The notes below the pieces were generated by a model, which was not told the origin of the DNA, searched no databases, and was given only the letters and a program-made list of their open reading frames with translations. Shown piece by piece: positions 1 through 7,753 of a DNA stretch of 59,128 bases. The stretch comes from an uncultured bacterium (GTDB taxonomy: Bacteria > Hydrogenedentota > Hydrogenedentia > Hydrogenedentales > CAILVY01): assembly GCA_937951485.1 (NCBI GenBank), contig CALEDJ010000043.1, positions 1 to 59,128 on the forward strand. The letters are read 5' to 3'. The stretch's first letter is position 1. The number at the start of each line of letters is the position of its first letter. The translations under genes and the position numbers were made by a program.

Positions 1-109
1 CCTTCGCCTTCGCCCTCTCCCTCGCCTTCGCCCTCTCCCTCGCCTTCGCCTTCACCATCGCCTTCACCTTCCCCTTCGCCCTCACCTTCGCCTTCTCCTT
101 CGCCCTCAC
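1..109 (-). repeat. Hexanucleotide GGCGAA-type microsatellite encoding (Glu-Gly)n
   Basis: On the minus strand the bases are nearly all GGCGAA/GGCGAG/GGTGAA hexamers, with GAT (Asp) once. The repeat lies wholly inside the partial secreted protein and continues past the window edge. Third-base variation (GGC, GGT, GGA, GGG) indicates selection for the dipeptide rather than recent slippage. Confidence 0.9.
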
Positions 110-488
110 AAGGTTCAAGACTTCCCAACCCGGGAGCAAAACCGTCTTCAGAGAAACAATCCACTCGATAGGCCCCGTAATTGAAGAATTGGATGAGTCT
201 GAGCAACTCCGAAATGTTGATGGACCAATTCTGCGGATTGTAGTCGGAATCATGGGGGGGGCAGGTGTTGTCGCCGGGACCGGGGGCGTAGCCGTCGTCA
301 GTGCCGGGCATGCAATGCAGGGAACCGAAATTGTAGAACTGAATAAGACGCAGCAATTCCGACAGGCTGATCTGTCCATGCGGCGAGTTATAATCGGCGC
401 TGTGTCTTACTGTTGCAGCCCCTGACATCGGACTGATGACGAAAACCGCCAAAAGTACGACCCAGATGATCCGTCGAGCGCACATCAT
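1..488 (-). CDS. Secreted protein with duplicated SELLRLIQF modules and Glu-Gly repeat tail (3' end outside window)
   Basis: The frame reads leftward from ATG at 488 and runs off the window edge with no stop seen, so the C-terminus is missing. Residues 1-25 look like a signal peptide (MMCARRIIWVVLLAVF then a GAA cleavage region). Two copies of one module follow: HSADYNSPHGQISLSELLRL with IQFYNFGSLHC, and DSDYNPQNWSINISELLRL with IQFFNYGAYRVDC, each closed by D/EDGYAPG or EDGFAPG. The D-x-N start, the SELLRLIQF helix and the duplication recall dockerin-type modules, but I cannot assign a family. From about residue 127 the protein is a Glu-Gly/Asp-Gly dipeptide repeat. It is probably an exported surface or matrix protein. 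An extended -10 promoter candidate lies about 100 bases upstream. Confidence 0.75.
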   Translation of the reverse strand, partial: MMCARRIIWVVLLAVFVISPMSGAATVRHSADYNSPHGQISLSELLRLIQFYNFGSLHCMPGTDDGYAPGPGDNTCPPHDSDYNPQNWSINISELLRLIQFFNYGAYRVDCFSEDGFAPGLGSLEPCEGEGEGEGEGEGEGEGDGEGEGEGEGEGEGEGEGE

Positions 489-590
489 GTGAGTTCTCCT
501 TCTGGAAGGGGCGCGGAATTGATCTTTAACAAGTCCACACTTTTCCTGCCTGTTGGAACGCCCCGCTGTGGAATGAATGCAGTCTGGAAA

Positions 591-599
591 ATTATATCA
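591..599 (-). promoter_or_regulatory. Extended -10 promoter candidate for the EG-repeat protein
   Basis: Minus strand reads TGATATAAT, a perfect extended -10 (TGn-TATAAT), about 100 bases before the start codon at 488. No good -35 hexamer is visible at 16-18 bases spacing, which is usual for extended -10 promoters. Inferred from sequence only. Confidence 0.5.
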
Positions 600-725
600 T
601 ACGTCAGGAAGTCCTCGCGCGCATCCGGTCCAGCCTGGACCGCGCAAAACACCCCGAAATCGGCGTCATGTTTGCATGTGATCCCGCTTTCGCGTGTCTC
701 CGCTGTCAGTTGCCGGAGCGTGGCG

Positions 726-1373
726 TCACTCGATGCGAATCAGAATCTCATTGCGGCGCATATAAGGAGGGGTCCAGGGGGGATTGTATTGGGCGACAAC
801 CGGCGCGCCTTCGGCCGTGATGCCTTCCCGTGCCAGCGCAGCCTTCAACCGGCTTGAGAGACGATTCGCTCGACCTTTGGTCGCATAGCCCCCGAACCGG
901 TAAACCGCATAGCGATCTCCCCGCACCTCGCGAAGAACAACCTTGTCGTTTTTCGGTTTCGGCAGCGTGTCCATGGTGTATTCCGAAGGCATGATGAAAG
1001 CGATGATATAGGTGTCTGTTTCACCTTTCTTTTCATGCAACACGGGGGCGGTCATGGCAATTTTCTCGGATCGTTCCGACAATACGGGGGCGGTCATGGC
1101 GATGCCGGACTGACTGGCATTGTTGCCGAAAATATAATCCGCCAGATGTCCGAATCCCGCGTAAAGAGTCTCGCGGTAGTCCCCCTGCATGATGACTTCG
1201 GCCCGAATATGTGGTGCGTATTGGCGCACTTCAAATCCTTTTTCCTTGCGTTCCACCACATATTTCGGCGTTTCGATACCCTTGGTGTCACGATACCCTA
1301 CAGCGGTCCAGGCGCCCAACAGGACCGCAATGAAAACACCGGCGATAATCATGCCCGTCCATCCTTTTCGCAC
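726..1373 (-). CDS. SOUL family heme-binding protein, membrane-anchored
   Basis: Leftward 215-codon gene. Start chosen as GTG at 1373, with AAGGA 8 bases upstream; ATG at 1352 is an alternative that also has AAAGGA in front. The N-terminus (RKGWTG, then MIIAGVFIAVLLGAW) is a basic-hydrophobic signal or anchor. The rest matches the SOUL domain: IETPKYVVERKEKGFEVRQY, the paired IAMTAPVL motifs, FIMPSEYTMDTLPKP, VRGDRYAVYRFGGY and a C-terminal NPPWTPPYMRRNEI. SOUL proteins bind heme or related tetrapyrroles; the bacterial role is poorly defined. It lies about 100 bases behind the 430-aa secreted protein and may share its transcript. Confidence 0.88.
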   Translation of the reverse strand: MRKGWTGMIIAGVFIAVLLGAWTAVGYRDTKGIETPKYVVERKEKGFEVRQYAPHIRAEVIMQGDYRETLYAGFGHLADYIFGNNASQSGIAMTAPVLSERSEKIAMTAPVLHEKKGETDTYIIAFIMPSEYTMDTLPKPKNDKVVLREVRGDRYAVYRFGGYATKGRANRLSSRLKAALAREGITAEGAPVVAQYNPPWTPPYMRRNEILIRIE

Positions 1374-1473
1374 CGCTTGTATCCTTTTTCCCAGGGACCC
1401 ATACGCAATAACAAAGCGACTTGACGCCGCATTCCCGGGAATTGTCGTTGGCGGCGGGATGGAAGTGCGTTTT

Positions 1474-2766
1474 TCAGTCCGCCGGAATGCAGCCGTAATA
1501 TCGTCCCAGCCAGTAGCCCAGCAGGTAATCGTGGCCGTTGTACTCGATGGGGGCATCCACAGAACGGTCTTCACCGGGGGCGTAGGGGTCCATCACCCAG
1601 GCCGACCAGGACTTCGCGCGGCGGTCCACCGGCAGTGGCCGGCCCTCTTCGGGTTCGGGACTTTGCGGCGCAGGATCGCAGGTGAAGCCGAACTGCCGCG
1701 CATACGCGGCGATGGTGTTCCGGTTCCACTTCATGTCCAGCGGAAACCATTGCAACGTGTCAATCGCCCCTGCGACGCCGGAATCGTCATCGAGGTATTT
1801 CGCGGCGAGAAAGGCGTAGATGGGGTTGGCTTCGGGTTTGACGCCGGGAAATTTGTCGCTGCCCGCCCACATGCGGCGGAATCCGGCGAGGTAGTGTTCG
1901 CGCAGGGCAGGGTCCGTTTCCAGACGCAGCAGGTTTTCATAGGCCAGAAACAGCAACACGTCGTCGGAATGATTGACCGCGCCGGGCCGGGTGGGATTCA
2001 ACAGCAGCCGCGCCATCACCGACAGTTCGGCGTAGCCCTCATCCACGGCATATTGCCGGTAGAGCGCGTGAAATCGGTCCTCGCCCGTCACCTGGTGCGT
2101 CACCTTCAGCGCCTGAAGCCACAACAGCGCGTTCATGCGCTCCAGACGGCGCACATACGCGGGCGTGTAATTGCCCCACCGCGTGGCCTTGCCGTCCGCA
2201 TCCACAATGCGCAGATTATTTCCGAGAATATGGTCTGTCATCGCTGCCGCATCGGCGGCGATCAGCGCCTTCTCCGCGTCATCCGCGGCAAGCGCATGCG
2301 CGAGTGAGAATCCGAACATCACGCCGTCCACCTGGTCGCTGCTTACGTCGCCGCGCCAGCGGTATCGCCCGCAGGCCGAATCGCGCCAGATGCCGTCGTC
2401 GGCCAGCGGGCGGTCCTTGGGCCACACGGCGCGGGCCAGCAGGCCCGGCACGCCGCTGACGGTGCACAGCAGGTGCAGCGCGCTGATGGCCTCGCTGACC
2501 GCCGCGCGGTCTTCGGGCGCGCCGGTGACGGCATACTTCATGGACAGGGTCCCCAGGCGGATGCCGGTCATGTAGGCGTTGTCCGGCATGTTGTAGTCAA
2601 TGAAATCGCGGGTCGGCGTCGGCAGTTTCAGTTTACACAGCGCCTGACCGTCAAGGAGAAAGCGCGCCCGCATGTCGTGCTCGAAGACGGCCTCTTTTTT
2701 GGAGAGCGACAGGCCGCCTCCGGCGGCGGCGACCATCACCAGAATTGCCATGCCGGCATTGATCAT
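1474..2766 (-). CDS. Secreted protein of unknown function, possible alpha/alpha-barrel
   Basis: Encodes 430 residues starting MINAGMAILVMVAAAGGGLS, a probable signal peptide or membrane anchor. The body is rich in Trp, Tyr and amphipathic helices (DGIWRDSACGRYRWRGDV, QVDGVMFGFSLAHALA, HSDDVLLFLAYENLLRLET, GHDYLLGYWLGRYYG), the texture of (alpha/alpha)n-barrel carbohydrate-active enzymes, but no catalytic signature was recognised. The spacing to the SOUL gene is about 100 bases. Function unknown; carbohydrate processing is only a guess from composition. Confidence 0.75.
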   Translation of the reverse strand: MINAGMAILVMVAAAGGGLSLSKKEAVFEHDMRARFLLDGQALCKLKLPTPTRDFIDYNMPDNAYMTGIRLGTLSMKYAVTGAPEDRAAVSEAISALHLLCTVSGVPGLLARAVWPKDRPLADDGIWRDSACGRYRWRGDVSSDQVDGVMFGFSLAHALAADDAEKALIAADAAAMTDHILGNNLRIVDADGKATRWGNYTPAYVRRLERMNALLWLQALKVTHQVTGEDRFHALYRQYAVDEGYAELSVMARLLLNPTRPGAVNHSDDVLLFLAYENLLRLETDPALREHYLAGFRRMWAGSDKFPGVKPEANPIYAFLAAKYLDDDSGVAGAIDTLQWFPLDMKWNRNTIAAYARQFGFTCDPAPQSPEPEEGRPLPVDRRAKSWSAWVMDPYAPGEDRSVDAPIEYNGHDYLLGYWLGRYYGCIPAD

Positions 2767-2829
2767 GCTTCGATCCTTTCGTTATGTGTCGGATACCGCG
2801 CACGGCCTTCGCGGAGTGATGCTGGGGTG

Positions 2830-3576
2830 CTATTCCATTTTTTCCAGGGGCGGATCAAAATGGTCGCGTTTGATGCCGCCCTTCACCGCGGTCGGCGCGG
2901 CCCACTTGACGCCGTTGTAGATGACCTTGAGAATCTGTTCGTTGTAATAGATGGGGATGGTTTCATGGCCGGGGCGGAAATAGAAAACCTTGCCCAACCC
3001 GCGATGCCAGCAGCAGCCGCTCCGGAAGACTTCGCCGCCCTGGAACCAACTGATGAAGACCAGTTGGTCCGGCGGTGGAATGTCGAAATGTTCGCCGTAC
3101 ATTTCCGCGCGCTCGAGTTCGATGTATTCCGGCAGGCCGTCCACGATCGGATGCGCGGGGTCCACGACCCACAAGCGCTCTTTCTCGCCAATGCCCTTCC
3201 ATTCCCTCCATTTCAGCATGCAGGTGGTGCCCATCAGCCGCACAAAGGGCTTCGACAGATGGCCGGAATGGAGCACGACAAGGCCCATGCCTTCCAGCAC
3301 GCGCTGCTGCACCCGCGCCGCGTTCTCATCCGTCACTTCGTGATGGGCCATGTGGCCCCACCATGTCATCACGTCGGTGTTCTTCAGGATCTTGTCCGCA
3401 AGCCCCTGGTCCGGGTCGGACAATTCGGAGACATGCACCGAGGCAATGCCCGGCTGTTTTTTCAGGTATTGCGCGATCTGGCGGCCCATGCCTTTCGGAT
3501 AGATTTTTTTCACCGCTTCGTGCTGCCGCTCATGCACCCCTTCGTTCCACACCGTCACCCGAATGCCTTTGTCCAT
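2830..3576 (-). CDS. ThuA-like (trehalose utilisation) domain protein
   Basis: 248 residues from ATG at 3576, with AAAGGAAAGGG six bases upstream; an earlier in-frame ATG at 3612 lacks a site. The sequence follows the ThuA-like type 1 glutamine amidotransferase fold: RVTVWNEGVHERQHEAV, DQGLADKILKNTDVMTWWGH, VLEGMGLVVLHSGHLSKPF, HPIVDGLPEYIELERAEMYG, and GKVFYFRPGHETIPIYYN. ThuA is linked to trehalose or sugar metabolism in rhizobia, but most members are unassigned; this one lacks a recognisable Cys nucleophile elbow. No signal peptide, so probably cytoplasmic. It sits between two exported-protein genes on the same strand. Confidence 0.88.
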   Translation of the reverse strand: MDKGIRVTVWNEGVHERQHEAVKKIYPKGMGRQIAQYLKKQPGIASVHVSELSDPDQGLADKILKNTDVMTWWGHMAHHEVTDENAARVQQRVLEGMGLVVLHSGHLSKPFVRLMGTTCMLKWREWKGIGEKERLWVVDPAHPIVDGLPEYIELERAEMYGEHFDIPPPDQLVFISWFQGGEVFRSGCCWHRGLGKVFYFRPGHETIPIYYNEQILKVIYNGVKWAAPTAVKGGIKRDHFDPPLEKME

Positions 3577-3685
3577 GCCGCACCCTTTCCTTTGCTGCGT
3601 TGCATATTCCATACGCCCCGGTCATCGGGGCAAACCCCATTCTAAAGGGCATTCCCGAAGCACGCAACTTCCAATGAGGGACCGG

Positions 3686-4333
3686 CTAGAACGTATACCC
3701 CATACCCAGACTGAGCATGTTCGTGCCTTCATTGCGGCGGCCGATGTTGGCGTTGGAGATGTGCTCGAATTTGAGCGAAGCGTGGAAGTTCTCCTTGCAC
3801 TTGTATCCCACGCCGACGCCGGTCAGGAAGTTGAAGTGAGAACTGTTGCCCCGGATGCGGGGATAGTTACCCATCGGATGGGCCTCGGCCTCGGCGTAGA
3901 AGCCCCGGTATTGGTTCTTGAGCACATAATAGCGAAGCACCGCGCCGACGCCCGCGGCAAAAACGGTTTTGTCCTTGTGTTGTTCATAGACCAGCAACGG
4001 CAGGAGGCGCAGGCCGGTGGTCAGACGGCCGGTCACCGGCACTTCGTATTCCACGGTGATGGTTCCCATCCAGTCGTCCTTGCGATTGCGCTTGTTCGTG
4101 TGCAGTCCCGCCGCGCCGGTCACTTCCACGCGCCACATGGCGTCTTCAAAACGCAGAACCTTGTGAATACCCCGTTTTTCCGGCTTGTTTTCCGCATCCA
4201 CAGCCATGTCCGGCGGCGACGCGGGAACCTGAGCGGACGTCTCCGTTGGGGTGGCTTTTTCCGCCTGCACCGCCGCGCACAATCCCAGCATCACACACAC
4301 TCCTGCCAGCATCCATCGCGTTTTCATGCGCAC
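3686..4333 (-). CDS. Acyloxyacyl hydrolase / PagL-like lipid A 3-O-deacylase family protein
   Basis: 215 residues with a signal peptide (MRMKTRWMLAGVCVMLGLCA, cut near VQA). The remainder shows alternating beta-strands of an 8-strand outer-membrane barrel ending in aromatic Phe (MGYTF). The C-terminal stretch FEHISNANIGRRNEGTN matches the PagL catalytic region: His191 and Ser193 are present. In Pseudomonas PagL the third residue (Glu) lies 14 residues after the His; here that place is Asn205 and the nearest acid is Glu202 (+11). The family removes the 3-O acyl chain of lipid A in the outer membrane. Presence implies a Gram-negative envelope; activity is uncertain. Confidence 0.75.
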   Translation of the reverse strand: MRMKTRWMLAGVCVMLGLCAAVQAEKATPTETSAQVPASPPDMAVDAENKPEKRGIHKVLRFEDAMWRVEVTGAAGLHTNKRNRKDDWMGTITVEYEVPVTGRLTTGLRLLPLLVYEQHKDKTVFAAGVGAVLRYYVLKNQYRGFYAEAEAHPMGNYPRIRGNSSHFNFLTGVGVGYKCKENFHASLKFEHISNANIGRRNEGTNMLSLGMGYTF

Positions 4334-4531
4334 ACACCTCTATACATTTCCAGAACAATATAAAGTAATCAGGGTGGATATGCCCCTGTCGGCACAGTGG
4401 CGGCACCAGAATCCGCTGCAGTCGCCGGCGCGCAGTATGCCACAAGACCGCCGCAAAAATCCTGCTGGCGTTTGCCGGGGCCGGCATGTCATGATGCAGG
4501 GGATGCTTGCGACAGAAGATAGAATTTTTTC

Positions 4532-4558
4532 TGTGGACCCGGTGGACGCTGTGGACAA
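4532..4558. repeat. Three-unit 9-bp array (NNGTGGACN)
   Basis: TGTGGACCC, GGTGGACGC and TGTGGACAA follow each other with exact 9-base period in the 264-base gap between the PagL-like gene and the first GT4 gene. Related GGAC/GTCC 9-mer arrays occur at 18562-18588, 35547-35599 and 49046-49062, all intergenic. Confidence 0.65.
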
Positions 4559-4597
4559 GATCATCGAGAATGCGCCGAAAATCAGAGATTCCGGCAT

Positions 4598-5836
4598 ATG
4601 CGCATCGCATTTGTTGATTTGATGTTCTCGTGGCCGCCGCTGGGCGGGGCGGATGTGGACCTGTTTCACGTCGTGTGCGAATTGCGCCGCATGGGACACG
4701 AGACACATGTGTTCGTCGCGCATGACCCCGATGGTTGGGACCGCGGCATGGTGTCGCCGGACACGATGCCGTTTCCGGTGACCCGGCTGGACTTCCCTGG
4801 CATCGCGCTCGATGCGCCGCGATGCGCGGCGGCATTCCGCGACGCGGTGGACGCCTGGCGGCCTGACGCCGTCTTCGTGTGCGACGGGTTCTTTCTCAAG
4901 CCGCGCATAATCCTGGCGCTGTCTCATTATCCCATCGCGCTGCGGTACTATGCCTATGAGATGGCATGCCACCGCGACATCCTGCGCTTCAAGGACGGCG
5001 CGCCGTGTCCGAACGCCTACCTGGAGACGCCGGAGGTCTGCCGCCGGTGTGCGCTGGAATCACTGGGGCCGCGCATCCGGCGCGGCGCGGCGGATGCCTG
5101 GACGCGGGAATACCTGGCCGCGCGGGCCTATGCGCCGGAGTACCGCGCCACTTTGCTGGAATCGTTGCGGCGCGTGTGCGCGACGGTGGTGTCGAACGGC
5201 ACCATGAAAGCGCTTGTTGCGCCGTATTGTCCGGAAGTGTTCGTCATTCCCGGCGGCGTGGATGTCGCGGCGTTTTCAGCAATGCCGATGCCGCCGGCAG
5301 ATAACCGCCGCGTGATCCTGATGCCGGGCCGTGCGGAGGATCCCGCGAAGGGCGCGGCGTTACTATGTGAGGCGGGCGCGATGCTGTGGGAGCGCCGGCA
5401 GGATTTCCAAATCCTGGCGACCATGCCTGAGGATGCGCCGAAAACACCGTGGTTCCGGCCGATCGGCTGGAAAACGCGCAAGGCACTGGCCGCGTTGTAC
5501 GCCGAAGCAAGTATCTGCGCGATTCCGAGCCTCTGGGAGGAACCTTTCGGACTGGTGGCGCTGGAAGCGATGGCCTGCGGCCGCCCGGTCTGCGCGGCGC
5601 GGACCGGCGGCCTCGTGGACATTGTTGTGGACGGTGAGACGGGACTGCTTTTTGATCGCGGCGACGCCGCGGACCTCGCGCGTTGCCTGGCGCGGCTGCT
5701 GGACGACCCTGAACTGGCGGCGCGGATGGGCGCGGCGGGCCGCCGCCGCGCGGCGTCGGAATACGCCTGGGACCGCGTCGTGGCGCAGCATTATCCGCCG
5801 GTGCTGGCACGGTTGCAGTCCGGTGGGGAGCATTAG
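4598..5836 (+). CDS. GT4 family glycosyltransferase with Cys4 motif (copy 1)
   Basis: 412-residue GT-B enzyme. N-terminal domain begins MRIAFVDLMFSWPPLGGADV with the glycine-rich acceptor loop; C-terminal domain carries GRAEDPAKGAALLCEA and the nucleotide-sugar site PSLWEEPFG with the E-x7-E pair Glu315/Glu323, then the ACGRPVCAARTGG loop and a C-terminal helix. Four cysteines (Cys124, 137, 148, 151; pattern C-x12-C-x10-C-x2-C) sit in the N-domain, as in a subset of GT4 enzymes, and could bind a metal. First gene of a rightward operon; the next gene starts 3 bases after its stop and is a clear paralogue. Predicted to add sugars to a surface polysaccharide or glycolipid; donor and acceptor unknown. 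Confidence 0.9.
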   Translation: MRIAFVDLMFSWPPLGGADVDLFHVVCELRRMGHETHVFVAHDPDGWDRGMVSPDTMPFPVTRLDFPGIALDAPRCAAAFRDAVDAWRPDAVFVCDGFFLKPRIILALSHYPIALRYYAYEMACHRDILRFKDGAPCPNAYLETPEVCRRCALESLGPRIRRGAADAWTREYLAARAYAPEYRATLLESLRRVCATVVSNGTMKALVAPYCPEVFVIPGGVDVAAFSAMPMPPADNRRVILMPGRAEDPAKGAALLCEAGAMLWERRQDFQILATMPEDAPKTPWFRPIGWKTRKALAALYAEASICAIPSLWEEPFGLVALEAMACGRPVCAARTGGLVDIVVDGETGLLFDRGDAADLARCLARLLDDPELAARMGAAGRRRAASEYAWDRVVAQHYPPVLARLQSGGEH

Positions 5837-5839
5837 ACG

Positions 5840-7072
5840 GTGCGATTGGCGTTTGTGGATTTGATCTTTTCGTGGCCGCCCAACGGCGGCGCGGATATTG
5901 ATTGTTATCATGTCGTCAGCGGCCTGCAGCGTGCGGGGCATGCCGTTCACCTCTTTGTCGCGCATGAACAGCAGTCCACCGATCGCGGGCGGGTGAATCC
6001 CGCTGATCTGCCGTTTCCGGCGACCCGGATCGATTTCACCCGGCGCACCTTGCGCGCGGCGCGCGTCGCCCGCGCGTTTCAGGAAGCGGTGGACGCCTGG
6101 CGGCCGGATATTCTGTTTCTGATGCATGGTTTCGCGCTGAAGCCCCAGGTGGCGCTGGCCCTGGCGCATTATCCCATCGTGAGCCGGTACTATGCGCACG
6201 AACTCGCCTGCGCGCGCGACGCGCTCCGCTTCAAAGACGGCGCGCCGTGTCCCAATGACTACCTGCGCACGCCTGACCTGTGCCGCCGCTGTGCCCTGGA
6301 CCATCAGCGCCGGGCCATCCGTCAATGGCGCTTCCGCACCTGGACCGCCGACTACCTCGCGGCGCGCGCTTATGCTCCGGAATATCACGCGCAGGTTTTG
6401 GCCGCGTTGCGGTCCATGGACGCGGTCATGGTGTACAACGCGGCGCTGCGCGCACACTTGGAAGGCTTTCACGACAACGTGTTGGTGATTCCCGGCGGCG
6501 TATCCGTTGCGGCGATTGCGGCGCAGGCTGCGCCGGAAAAAGGTCCCGCCGAGGAGAAAATCATTCTCATGTCCGGACGCGCCGATGACCCCCTGAAAGG
6601 GCTGGACACATTGCTGGAGGCGGGGCGCATCTTGTGGGAACGCAGGCAGGACTTCGTGATTCACGCCACCCATTTCGACGCCACCCTGCGCCGCCCCTAT
6701 TTTCGCAGCGTTCCCTGGCGCGACCACGGAGCCGCGCTGGCGCTGTACACGCAGGCCGACATCTGCGCCGTGCCCTCCGTCTGGGCGGAGCCGTTCGGCC
6801 TCACAGCGGTGGAGGCCATGGCGGCGGGCCGGCCCGTCTGCGCCAGCCGCATCGGCGGTTTGCAGGACATCGTGCGCCATGGGCAAACTGGATTCCTGCT
6901 GTCGCCCGGCGACGCCCCGGAATGGGCCAAGGCGCTGGAGATTCTGCTGGACAACCCGGCGCTGCGTCGGGAAATGGGCGCGGCGGGAAGGCGAGTGGCG
7001 GAAACAGAGTATGATTGGAACCGCGTCATCGCGCGGCATTACCTGCCGCTTCTGGAAAGGCTTGGACCATGA
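5840..7072 (+). CDS. GT4 family glycosyltransferase with Cys4 motif (copy 2)
   Basis: 410 residues from GTG at 5840, with GGGGAG nine bases upstream. It parallels the preceding gene along its whole length: same start (MRLAFVDLIFSWPPNGGADI), same Cys4 motif at identical positions (Cys124, 137, 148, 151, in ACARDALRFKDGAPCPN and TPDLCRRCA), same PSVWAEPFGLTAVEAMA donor-site motif and the same C-terminal EYDWNRVIARHYLPLLERL helix. This is an old tandem duplication with divergent acceptor loops, suggesting two successive glycosyl transfers. Its stop overlaps the next start (ATGA at 7069). Confidence 0.9.
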   Translation: MRLAFVDLIFSWPPNGGADIDCYHVVSGLQRAGHAVHLFVAHEQQSTDRGRVNPADLPFPATRIDFTRRTLRAARVARAFQEAVDAWRPDILFLMHGFALKPQVALALAHYPIVSRYYAHELACARDALRFKDGAPCPNDYLRTPDLCRRCALDHQRRAIRQWRFRTWTADYLAARAYAPEYHAQVLAALRSMDAVMVYNAALRAHLEGFHDNVLVIPGGVSVAAIAAQAAPEKGPAEEKIILMSGRADDPLKGLDTLLEAGRILWERRQDFVIHATHFDATLRRPYFRSVPWRDHGAALALYTQADICAVPSVWAEPFGLTAVEAMAAGRPVCASRIGGLQDIVRHGQTGFLLSPGDAPEWAKALEILLDNPALRREMGAAGRRVAETEYDWNRVIARHYLPLLERLGP

Positions 7073-7584
7073 GCAGGACATTTCGTATCGGCGCGCTGTA
7101 CAGTCGCGGACCGCATTTCCCGCGTGTGCTGCAAAAACTGCGCGAACAGCACCCCGGCGCACAGATCACCGCGATTATCCCCCCGGAATATCCGCGCGAC
7201 GCGCTGGAAGGTCTGGCTGATGCCGTCGTGGTCACGGGACAGAACGCCCAAATGGGCGGTCACTGGAAAACCGCGTTCGCGGTGCTCGCTCAGATTCGCG
7301 CCGGGAAATACGACCACTTTGTGGTAATGTTCGACAGCCTTAAGTTACGGCTGCTCGCCGCGGGCAGCGGCGCGGCGTCACGTTTCTGCCATAGCGTGGA
7401 TGGCCGAATCATCCCGTTGTCTCGCAATCCCCTGCCGGCGCTGCTGCGTGCATGCGCGCGTTCCGTGCGCGGGCACATCGTGTATGCGTACATCCGCTGG
7501 GTGGTCTATCATCGGCCTGTGGAAAAATCGCAGGGAGCGGGGGAGAAAAAGGAAAATGTCGTAAAGGGTATAGGGCGTATATGA
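7069..7584 (+). CDS. Short glycosyltransferase-like protein (GT9-like N-domain?)
   Basis: 171 residues from an ATG that overlaps the GT4 stop (ATGA), so translationally coupled. The order of elements, FRIGALYSRGPHFPRVLQKL, HPGAQITAIIPPE, LADAVVVTG, AGKYDHFVVMFDSLKLRLLA, resembles the first Rossmann domain of heptosyltransferase-type (GT9) enzymes, but there is no second domain. A hydrophobic aromatic segment near the C-terminus (SVRGHIVYAYIRWVVYH) may bind the membrane; the last 20 residues are charged. It could be an accessory to the two GT4 enzymes. Family assignment is inference. Confidence 0.6.
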   Translation: MSRTFRIGALYSRGPHFPRVLQKLREQHPGAQITAIIPPEYPRDALEGLADAVVVTGQNAQMGGHWKTAFAVLAQIRAGKYDHFVVMFDSLKLRLLAAGSGAASRFCHSVDGRIIPLSRNPLPALLRACARSVRGHIVYAYIRWVVYHRPVEKSQGAGEKKENVVKGIGRI

Positions 7585-7609
7585 CATATAAGATGTCCAA
7601 GCAGGGTGT

Positions 7610-7704
7610 GAATTTGCGGTTTTTCTGAATTTTGTTTGATAATTTGTTTTGTGTTTTATATAAACCTATAAGTCCTATAGATCATTTTATTGACTGCGCA
7701 GTCA
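7610..7704. other. AT-rich island ending in a perfect 14-bp palindrome
   Basis: Between the convergent glycan operon and Trm112 gene the DNA becomes T/A-rich (TTTGTTTTGTGTTTTATATA) and ends with TGACTGCGCAGTCA at 7691-7704, a perfect palindrome. A CCTATAAGTCCTATAGATC segment at 7666-7684 repeats CCTAT at about 9 bases. It may serve as an intergenic terminator region or protein-binding site; no U-run follows the palindrome on either strand. Confidence 0.45.
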
Positions 7705-7753
7705 TGCTTGCGAACGAGCCTCCCGCGCCTTGCGCCGGTCTTGGGGACGATCC

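Noticed and set aside
5363-7162. Long open frame of 599 codons on the minus strand opposite the GT4 genes
   Set aside because: Low-complexity Arg/Ala/Gly composition, no family motif or ribosome site; antisense shadow of GC-rich codon use in the plus-strand GT4 genes.
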